Of a DNA stretch of 64,000 bases, positions 32,303 through 40,059 are shown piece after piece. The position numbers and the translations under genes are program-made. Position 1 is the stretch's first letter. Every line of letters starts with the position of its first letter. The notes under the pieces were generated by a model. The model was not told the DNA's origin, made no database searches, and worked only from the letters and a program-made list of their open reading frames with translations. Origin of the DNA: Adiantum capillus-veneris (lineage: Eukaryota; Streptophyta; Polypodiopsida; Polypodiales; Pteridaceae); the NCBI GenBank assembly GCA_014529385.2, contig CM043959.1:3884358-3948357 (forward strand). Direction: 5' to 3'.

Positions 32303-32907
32303 ATGGTCATCACTCGAAGCGGAATGGATACTTCGCACGAAGGTAGTGAGCATGGAAGTGGAGAAGAAGAATTTTCCCCACCAGGGGTTTTTCTTATCCT
32401 CTCCCTTCGATTGCACTAACTCCTATGGAGGCTTTCGACAAGATGATGATGGACAGGGAGTTAGAAAGCGACAAAATCATGGCAGCCATAGAGCGTGAAT
32501 ACGAAGACAGAATGGCCGCCATAGCGCGTGAGCGTGAAGAAAGACAAGCAGAATTTAATCGTAAGACCAAAGCAAGAAAAGAAAAGAGCGACCAACACAA
32601 GAAAGAGTTCTTGCGACTCTTTTCTCAAGTGCAGGCACAGATGCAAGAGATTCGGGAAAAGAAGACTCTCTCAGTCTCTTCTTCTCCCAAGCATGACACA
32701 CAGGATTTGCATGATGATAAGCATGATGATAATGATGAGCATGATGATTTGGATAAGCATGATGATTTGCATAATCAAGATGTGATTTCTCACAAGCATG
32801 ATGATTTGCACGATAGAGATGATGTGATAGTTCACAAGGATGATGGTTTAGTTGATGCTTTTTCTAGCGAAGCTAACCTCGTTGCAGATGCGATCGATCA
32901 CGAATAA
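32303..32907 (+). pseudogene. Unknown LTR-element protein with His/Asp repeats (plus copy)
   Basis: It starts MVITRSGMDTSHEGSEHGSG and shifts frame at about 32395-32410. From 32425 it reads MEAFDKMMMDRELESDKIMA, then an Arg/Glu-rich coiled-coil-like helix, EFLRLFSQVQAQMQEI and VSSSPKHDTQDLHD. Repeats KHDDNDEHDDLDKHDDLHNQ (32718 on) and VDAFSSEANLVADAIDHE follow, then a stop at 32905. Homology with the minus copy continues after that stop (SILAFESRS) to 33040. The product would be an acidic, His-rich, coiled-coil protein in the Gag position. Function unknown; metal binding by the His/Asp repeats is only a guess. Confidence 0.6.
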
Positions 32908-33050
32908 TCGATCTTGGCTTTCGAGTCGAGGTCCAAAGAATCCCCACAAGAAGGTTCGATCGATTACGAAGAACCGATCTTGGCTCTCGAGCTTAGGTCC
33001 AAGGAACCCTCACAGGAAGTACTGTGTGTTCAGCACGCAGTGAAAAATGT

Positions 33051-33800
33051 TGGAAAGTAGGTAGGGCAATTTTGCTAAGTTTGTATATAAGCAAACCTAG
33101 CGCTAGCACTTTCTGGCAGAAGAGGCAGCAAGAGCACTAGCTCAACAGACAACTTCTCAGCAGAACCCCCAAGAGGCCTAGCGTTTTTGCATCACAGCCG
33201 AAGGCTAGCGTTTTTGGACCAGATCATCCAACGTTTTTGCTCTTGCAAATTCTTGGCGATAGTAGACCAAGCAGCGTTAGTAGATTCTCCATAGCAAGAC
33301 CATTTTCAGCCCTAGCGTTTTTGCATCTGCAAGGCACTTCAATGTTTTTGCAAATCTTCGCGACGAAATCCCCACAAGCATCAGTGTTTTTAGTTTTCAG
33401 CATGTCGTCGTCGCATCATCGTCACCGACATAGAGTCATAATTCAGAAGATTAAAATTTGCACATTTCGGCCATTAGCATTTTCAGTTTTCAGCCCTCGT
33501 CGTTGACATCGTCGGCAAGTCCAAGCATTGTAGAGATTTGTGCAATCAATAGTAGATTGCTCTCGCCATAGAGAGTGGGGCCTTCGGAGGAGGGTTTTGA
33601 CAACATTCTGGTGTCGTATTCTCTTCTCTATCTCCGAGTCTCATGCACTTTCATTCACGGTGTCATTCACTTTGTTTGTGTCCATTGCACTCTCTCACTA
33701 AAGGAACGAAAGGCTCCCCCTTTCGTAAGTAAAAGGAACCTTGAGCACAGTTCGGACTCATCTTGAGCAAAGTTCAACATTCATTCTGTTGCACCTTACA
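33051..33800 (+). repeat. Truncated 3' LTR of nested element
   Basis: Begins at TTGGAAAGTAGGTAGGGCAA, equivalent to about 31068 of the 5' LTR, and ends GCACCTTACA. It keeps the TATA-like box but not the palindromic start. Confidence 0.9.
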
Positions 33801-33805
33801 CCTTG

Positions 33806-34217
33806 TGTAGGAGTTCAAGTTATTGGTGTTTGGACCCGTAGGTCGCAGTTCAAGGCACATGCATCTGGCAAGGAACCAATCAGGCGTATCAAAGACACTA
33901 TGGATGGGCGCGCCAATTCATTGTTGTTGGTCGGATCATGGACAGGATGTGTTCCAGATTTCATTATCTTGGAGTGTTATATTTTGGGCGTGATATGTTC
34001 ACACTTCATGAATGGGGATTATTGAACGTAGTCTTGTCTACAGTTCAGATTTTCTACAAAGGCAACCGATGCTCAAGATGGCATTTCTTTCGGGTACAAA
34101 GTTAAGGAGAGCAACACCGAGGTGTATCCAGTTGGAGGCCACTTTCTGGGGTGTCCATGGTAGCTTCTTCATCAACTTGGTTTCACTATTGATGTCCACT
34201 ATGAGCTGCAAAGAGGG
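33806..34217 (+). other. 3' internal part of outer element
   Basis: Continues the frame interrupted at 30780 (VGVQVIGVWTRRSQFKAHAS, then SGKEPIRRIKDTMDGRANSL) to a stop at about 34025. A frameshifted stretch YKVKESNTEVYPVGGHFLG follows. I do not recognise the protein. The polypurine tract and 3' LTR follow. Confidence 0.4.
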
Positions 34218-34405
34218 TGTTAGAGTTTAGGCATCTCAAGTGAACTGCCCAATGTGAACCCAATATTTATTTTGGCTTTTAGGGATTTATTTCACTTATT
34301 TGTCAAAGTCTGGGTAGGGCAATTTACTGAGGTTTCTATATAAGAAATCCTCAGCTCCCATTGTATTATCATTTGTTATCTCATTGCCTTGGTTGATTAG
34401 TTCAG

Positions 34406-34410
<5 letters not shown>

Positions 34411-34487
<77 letters not shown>
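34411..34487. repeat. (CT)n microsatellite in 3' LTR
   Basis: About 38 CT units. The matching place in the 5' LTR (about 29725-29746) has only a short impure CT run. Confidence 0.95.
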
Positions 34488-34490
<3 letters not shown>

Positions 34491-35255
34491 CTTTCTCACC
34501 TTGGTCTACACGCTTCCGCATCGCCAACTTTGACAGGTGGAAGGGGTATTCATCCACCGACGAGATGATTCTAGCAGCTTAAGGCTAACCTCTCTCTCAT
34601 CTCTGTACAATTTCCTATCTTTCTCATGCCCCCAATCTCTCTTCTCCATCGCTTCGCATTTTGTAGGTAGGACACCCTCTTTATGTCCCCTCTGCCTGAA
34701 GTGATTACCCCTCCTCTCTTACCTCCTTGTGAGGCAACCTCTTTGTAGGTTGTTTGGCTTCCAAAACTTACAAAAAGAATTCCAAAAGTCACTGCTAATA
34801 AAATGACTTATAAGAGGTGGTTCACGCGGTAAAATGCCTGGATGATGAAATGATTGTTCTTATGCAAGAGAGATTATGCAAGTGTGACTGGCTTGGACAT
34901 GCACGTCCCGCTAGGGGCTCACAAAGGTGCCAGGCTCAATCCTAAGCTAAGACTCGTGCTAGACTATGGCAGAAGCGTGTCCACGTGGCAAAAGTGAAGT
35001 GCACACGTGACATCCCCCCTATTAAAAGTGAGGCACAGCTATTGAACTTCTATCTGAACTTCTGATGTTGACTGATAAATGCTTATGATGCTATGGATAC
35101 ATCACCGATAAGAATCCCTTCGAAACTAGGGATTGATGTTCCTACGGGTGCTGTGAGTGTTGTGGGTATTGTTGGCGATGCAAACAACGTGTAAGGGTCA
35201 CTATCCAGCCTTACTACGATTGCCGAATATCAGCATGGGCTCTATACCAAATAGC

Positions 35256-35895
35256 ATAGTTACCGCGGAACGCATTCCCTAGGCCCTCGAACATTGGAAC
35301 GCCGTTTCCTCCCCCCCTGCAAGGCCGGAACGTCCCGCGGTGACCACTTGATACCGGAACGGCTCTAGAACAACCCGGAACGGCTCAGAACGGCCCAGAA
35401 TGGCCAACTCTCAAAATGGGGAGAAATAGGCAGTTTGTTGCAAATTTTTAGTGAACATTAGGTGTTTTTTAGAGTGTGCAAGGACTCAAAATGCACCCAC
35501 TCACACCCATTCCCTTCTCAAGTAAATCCACATGCTAAGCCTTCAGCTCTCTCGACTCTCGAGTCTCAAGCTCTCCCCCTCTCACTCTCTCAAGCTCTCT
35601 CCCTCTTTCTCTCTCTCAAGCTCTCTTCCTCCCTCCCTCCCTCTCAAGTCTCTCCCTCTCCCTCTCGCATCGTCCATGGCCTAGGGGTCTTCAAATCGAG
35701 TTTTTTGTGAGTATTAGAGTCAAAGGACTCTAATACTACTTGTATTCAAATTCCAAACATGTAGAGCTAAAAATTGCATTATTTGGGTGTTTTTTATGCC
35801 TCCCGTTCCGCGTCGTTCCCGTTCCGGACCCCTGGCCGTTCCCCCGTTTCGCGGGGGTCCCCGTCGCCGTTCCCGTTCCGTGTTCCGGGTAACTC
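35256..35895. mobile_element. MITE-like element with GGAACG-rich inverted ends
   Basis: The left end reads AGTTACCGCGGAACG and the right end CGTTCCGTGTTCCGGGTAACT, which are inverted relative to each other. Several more CGGAACG units lie inside the left end (35300-35400) and CGTTCCCGTTCCG units inside the right end (35808-35883). The middle has a CT-rich stretch (35565-35665) and no transposase. It splits the unknown internal frame of the host LTR element. Subterminal repeats of this kind are known from hAT elements, but no 8-bp target duplication was seen. Confidence 0.6.
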
Positions 35896-36329
35896 TGTCA
35901 GATAGTGCTGACTCTGCCTGTTGTAGCAAGAGTTGTTCCCCAAACACTGACTGTGGTGAAAACATTACCGGTGTTGATGGACTGAGGTTTGGTTCCGGAG
36001 TTCTTTCCAAAGGTTCAATGACGAGGGAAATGGATGCACGCTACATGCGAATGTAAATGCAGAAGAGGCTAGGGATCCTGTCCCCAACTCCTTCCATATC
36101 CGCATACAAAGCTAGGAGATCTTGGTACTCGAGATCTGGGTTTTCTTGTATCCGATGTCGATCTTCCTTCAAAGACATGGCAATGAAGATGGGACCTAGT
36201 AAGTCCACGGTCGGGACTCAAAGATTCTTTAGGGGAAAAATTTTGGGAGAGGTTCCTTGGGTTCTTGAGTTCTTGAGTTCTTGGTGTTCTTGGTACTTCC
36301 CTTGAGTTCGCGAAACCGAAGCACACAAA
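35896..36329 (-). pseudogene. Internal 5' region of composite element (possible Gag start)
   Basis: The minus strand from the primer site has CAAGAACTCAAGAAC-type repeats like the other family members. A frame MERTPEPNLSPSTPVMFSPQ and SVFGEQLLLQQAESALSD follows (36010-35900). That frame then enters the inverted-repeat insert. No known domain. Confidence 0.45.
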
Positions 36330-36342
36330 GCTCTGATACCAA

Positions 36343-38660
36343 TGTCAGGTGCAACAAAAGAGAATAAGGATTTTCTCAAATCTAGTACTCCGCACACAAA
36401 CTCAAGGGACACTTTACTTCACTTAAAAGAACTGAACTGATCTGAAAGAAAGAGAGAAAAGAGACGACACAGGGATGTCGGGTCCCAACCCTCAAGGGTT
36501 CCCCTTGCTCTGTTGTCAGAGCAAGTACTTTCTTTATTCTTGCACAATGCTGCTGCAATGACAAAATGCTGCGATGCTGATGCTAATGGGTACTGATGCT
36601 ACCGATGTTGGGTACAGAGGTACTGAAGGGGTACTAAGGTACTAAAGGGGACTATATCAAAGACGATGATGTCGACGACAGGTACTGCGGGTTCTATGTC
36701 GAAGATAGGAAAGTCGACGACAAGTCTATGCCGAAGACGAGATACTAAGGGTCTTTGTGGACGAGGACGAAGTCCACAACGGTACTGTGTCTAAGACAGT
36801 GAAGTCCACGACGAGGTCTATGTCAAAGACGGTGATGTCGACGACGGGTATTATCGGTCTATGTCAATGACGATGATGTCGACGACGATGACAATGGTGA
36901 CTGTGACGATGACGATGGTGTCGTCGTCCAGTCCGGAATTGCGATGACGATGCGAAGGTACCGTCGTCAAGATAGGGATTTGCGATGACGATGGCAATGG
37001 TGTCGTCGTCAAAATAGTGACTTCGATGACGACTATGACGATGGCGATGACGACGATGGTGTCGACAACAACAGCGTCAAGGCTGAAAATTAAAAACGCT
37101 AGGTGTTTTGCGGGGGATCTGCTACTGCGGCAATACTGCGGCCTGGATATACAACCACTTCGCCGCGCTAGGACTGAAATGCAAAAACACTGGCTGATCT
37201 GGCTGAAATCTGAAAACGCTGACTGATCTGTTGAATTCTGAAAACACTAGGCTGATATGGTACTAGATGGGGAATCTGGCGAAGATCTGCAACCTGGTGG
37301 GAGCGGGTTCTCGTGCTGTCTGCTGGAAACTAAAAACGCGAGGCTGATTTGGGTCTTCTTCTTCTTGAGAAAAAGCTACGGCTCCTAATGAGGTGCTTCT
37401 TGACTGCTGGGTGTCTGCCTCCTTGTGTCCCTCCTTCTACTTCTACTGAGTGCCCAATGGGTTTCTTTTATAGATCTTTAGCAATTTTCCATACCTAATT
37501 TGCTCAAGATGAGTGCTCCGAACTGTGCTCAAGGGTTCCTTTTACTTACGGAAGGTAGAGCCTTCCATTCCTTTAGTGAGAGTGCAAATGATCACAAACA
37601 AGTGGTAAACACTATGAATGAAGGTGTTGAGACTAAGAGATAGAGAGAGAAGAATACGACACCAGAATGTTGTCAAACCCTCCTCCAAGGGCCCTACTCT
37701 CTATGGCGAGAGAGGTCTATGCTATTGATTGCACAAATCTGGTACAATGGTCTAGATGCAATGGACTTGCCGACGATGTCGACGACGATGAGGACGATGA
37801 CAAGACAGACTGAGATCTAGAAACGCTAAGGACTAAAATCTCCAAATCTTGTATCTGCTGAATTTTGACTCTATGTCGGTGACGACGGCAATGATGACGA
37901 CACAACGACGATGCGCTAAAAACACAAATGCTGAATCTGCAAACACTAGCTGATCTGACCGTGCGGTGAAGATTTGCTGCAGGAAGGTGATCTGCGAGGT
38001 TTTGAGGCTGCGGTACGGATCCTAACTGTTGAAAATGCAAAACGCTGATGCAAGTGAAGGTTCTGTTGCTGGGAATCTGCAAAATGTTGATGGTAGTCTG
38101 CAGTTGCAAAAACGCTGGGCTGACCTGCTGTCTGCTGCAAAAACGCTAGGGAATCTGTTGTGAATCTGCTAACGCCAGGCCGATCCGCAAGTTTCACAAC
38201 GTTGGGGCTGATTTGCAAATGCTGAAAATACTAGGCTGTCTCGATGGCTGAAAAATGCTAGGTTGTTTTATCAGGGGTCTTGCTGAAAAGATGCACTGCC
38301 AGACACTTGGTCCTATTGCCTCTTCTGGCAGAAAGTGCTAGCGCTAGCTTTCCTTATATATTGCCTTAGTCAATTAGCCCTACCCACTTTCCCAACAAAG
38401 TCACTTATTAATAATAAGTAAAAATTTGCTAAAATAGGGAAAATAGGTTCTATGCACTGTAAAATGCTCTTGATGGATACTGACTGTAATTTGATAATCA
38501 TGTTGTGTGCAACCATAGGAAATGCAACTACTCTAAATGTCTGGACATGCACGGTCTGCAGACAGACTCACAAAGGTGCCATAACACTTCCTAAGCTAAT
38601 TGAACTCTTGTCATGAAGTAGCTTGTCCACATGCACATAGGGTTAGATGTGCCCGTGAGA
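36343..38660 (-). repeat. Chimeric 5' LTR (type A start, type B end)
   Basis: From about 37498 to 38660 it matches the TGTCACGTGACA family (start degenerate), lacking that family's last 40-50 bp. From 36343 to about 37497 it matches the 9.6-10.4 kb LTR, lacking the start. The join is near 37497 (CCATACCTAATT/TGCTCAAGATGAG). The type B half also contains a locally amplified GAYGAYGATG/GTCGACGAC region at 36655-37075. Confidence 0.65.
36655..37075. repeat. Degenerate GACGATG-type tandem repeat
   Basis: Many diverged units of GTCGACGAC, GATGACGATG and GGTGTCGTCGTC, about 420 bp. It lies within an LTR and is probably an expanded version of the shorter GACGACG blocks in related LTRs (for example 20572-20592). 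Confidence 0.8.
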
Positions 38661-38693
38661 TGAGGCGACCTCTTTGTAGGTTGTTTGGCTTCT

Positions 38694-39113
38694 AGCGTGA
38701 AGTGCTCCCTTTGTATGGCTGTCACCAGCCTAGGGCACATCCAAGAGGTGCTTTCATTCATAATCCAATCTGTCTACCGGTTGTTAACTTTGAACAAAGC
38801 GTGATTGCATCCATTGCTGCTTGCTTAGGGTCACCCGAATGCATCTTCCAATGCCAATTCTCACAAAAGCACCACTCTATTCCACACAAAGCTTGTCAAG
38901 ACTTGGCAAGACTATAAACAGCTGCAGCTCGCTACTCGAAAATTTTCATGTAGTATTGTGCCATACAGTCTAGGACTAGTGACTCTCGATGGTTTCAAAT
39001 GCCCTTCAATTAGATAGCATTTTGATTCGATGGATCCAAATGCCCTTCAATCAGATAGCATTTTGAACAGGCTTCTGGATGATGATTGGATTCTCGTGTT
39101 GGCAATTGTACTG

Positions 39114-39117
<4 letters not shown>
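38694..39117. other. Unassigned intron sequence next to exon 1
   Basis: No gene recognised. A direct repeat TGCCCTTCAATTAGATAGCATTTTGA lies at 39000-39025 and 39041-39066 (one difference). Confidence 0.5.

Positions 39118-39161
<44 letters not shown>
39118..39161. repeat. (CT)n microsatellite adjoining the exon 1 donor region
   Basis: About 22 CT units. On the coding strand it follows the second possible donor (TCT/GTGAGAGAGA). Confidence 0.95.
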
Positions 39162-39163
<2 letters not shown>

Positions 39164-39183
39164 GATCTGGAAGGATGACTCAC

Positions 39184-39342
39184 TAAGAGCGTGGGACGAC
39201 GCTGTCCGGATCGAAAGAAGAAGGTAACAAGAAGGAACGCAATAAGGAAGACGCCCACGAAAAGGAAAGTCCTGCTGAAGCGAGCGGGGGCCTTCTTCTG
39301 CTTACTCTGCGCAAGCAACGCTCTGGGCTTGATTCTGGCCAT
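39184..39342 (-). CDS. Cyclophilin (CYP21-4-like) exon 1: cytosolic tail and membrane anchor
   Basis: The minus strand encodes MARIKPRALLAQSKQKKAPA, then RFSRTFLFVGVFLIAFLLVT and FFFRSGQRRPTLL. The MARIKPxALLxQSKxKK start and a single hydrophobic segment (about residues 25-43) are the known N-terminus of plant CYP21-4 cyclophilins, single-pass membrane proteins of the Golgi/secretory path (family knowledge). The donor chosen is TTA/GTGAGT, phase 0; TCT/GTGAGA 21 bp later is also phase 0. An in-frame ATG 99 bp upstream (39441) exists, but the family start is preferred. Exons 2 and 3 lie about 23.5 kb away on the same strand. The GC content is higher than in the surroundings, as for a true exon. 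Confidence 0.75.
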
Positions 39343-40050
39343 AGTGCTCCAAAGCGGGAATTTTGAGGACTGAATCTGGTGTTTTAAATCCTCTTCGGGA
39401 AAGTCAGCTAAGAGCCCCGTCCCGCATTGGACGTTAAACACTCTGAATCTCTCTAAAAATAAGGAATGCCTCCACGAGAAATTTCATGTTGGGTTTTTAC
39501 TAACAATACTCGAAGGACTAAGATGCAGCCCTATCAACAAGAGATTTGTGACTTAAAAATTTTAAAATATCAAAGTAGCAAGAACTTTATGAGGCCGGTA
39601 ACAACCCAAGGTTTAAGTCTCTCTAGCTCTCTCTAAGAACACTACAGCATAAAGATATTAACAGGCTCAAGATCGTCTCTCACTTTGCATCAACACTAGA
39701 GTCCACCATACGTGACACACACCATTACACACAGGCTTTCCCTTGACCCCTCTCACTCCTTCGTTATGAGCTACAAGAATGTAATCTTTTGCCACAATCC
39801 AATCAAACATGCGCACACACACACGCACACATCATTGCATCTCTCACTCTCTCTCTTTATTGTGCTTATACAAACGCTTGAAGCCTTTGTCACATGCATA
39901 GATTGGAAGTAAGGTTACATGCTTTGACTCGATTTTTGCCTCAGAACGTTAGACGACCTCTTTTGCTTTAGAGTGCACGGGATGCACTATGTTTACAAAG
40001 CTCATTGAGTCAAGAGTCGTACTAGGGACAATCTATGGTAGTGTTGATCA
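39343..40050 (-). promoter_or_regulatory. 5' flank of the cyclophilin gene
   Basis: It would hold the 5' UTR and promoter. No clear TATA box was identified. A (CA)n-rich patch lies at 39812-39829. The Copia relic begins at about 40060, so the promoter is confined to about 0.7 kb or overlaps transposon sequence. Confidence 0.35.
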
Positions 40051-40059
40051 ATAAGTGGC

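Larger units (their letters stand above)
30781..33805 (+). mobile_element. Nested LTR element (TGTCACGTGACA family) with target duplication CCTTG
   Basis: The 5' LTR is 30786-31838; primer site TTGGTATCAGAGC follows at 31839. The 3' LTR is 33051-33800 and lacks its first about 280 bp. CCTTG lies at 30781-30785 and 33801-33805. The internal part (1.2 kb) encodes the start of the unknown His/Asp-repeat protein and is cut at about 33050, so one deletion removed the internal 3' end and the LTR start. It sits inside the outer element, hence it is younger. Confidence 0.92.
29530..34540 (+). mobile_element. Outer short-LTR element with 5-bp target duplication GGTGG
   Basis: The 5' LTR is 29535-29793 (TGTTAGTTTAGGC to TTTGACA) and is directly followed by TGGTATCAGAGC. 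The 3' LTR is 34218-34535 (TGTTAGAGTTTAGGC to TTTGACA), preceded by a purine tract GCAAAGAGGG. GGTGG flanks both ends (29530-29534, 34536-34540). The size difference of the LTRs is a (CT)n expansion in the 3' copy. Removing the nested element, the internal part is only about 1.4 kb, with no protease or RT, so it is non-autonomous. Confidence 0.92.
34763..38660 (-). mobile_element. Composite LTR element flanked by 33-bp direct repeats
   Basis: It contains a 3' LTR remnant (34763-35012, starting TGTCACGTGTGC after a purine tract AATAGGGGGGA), an internal part with an inverted-repeat insert, a primer site TTGGTATCAGAGC (36330-36342), and a 2.3-kb chimeric 5' LTR (36343-38660). The flanks TGAGGCAACCTCTTTGTAGG... 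(34730-34762) and TGAGGCGACCTCTTTGTAGG... (38661-38693) are 33-bp repeats with two differences, far longer than the usual 5 bp. Confidence 0.75.
15722..39183 (-). other. Putative giant intron 1 of the cyclophilin gene (about 23.5 kb)
   Basis: It lies between exon 1 (donor GTGAGT) and exon 2 (acceptor TTGCAG). Both edges are phase 0 on the minus strand. Almost the whole length is made of LTR elements in both orientations, some nested, plus a MITE-like insert and microsatellites. The individual elements are listed separately. That the two exon groups belong to one transcription unit is an inference from order, strand, phase and family architecture. Confidence 0.6.

Noticed and set aside
34296-34499. 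Arg/Glu or Ser/Leu repeat proteins from CT/GA tracts (also 14372-14781, 39010-39227, 52273-52509)
   Set aside because: These are translations of microsatellites and not supported genes; only the exon 1 part at 39184-39342 has homology.
39343-39441. Upstream in-frame ATG giving a longer cyclophilin N-terminus
   Set aside because: The family start MARIKP lies downstream; the extra 33 residues resemble nothing in CYP21-4 and are more likely 5' UTR.
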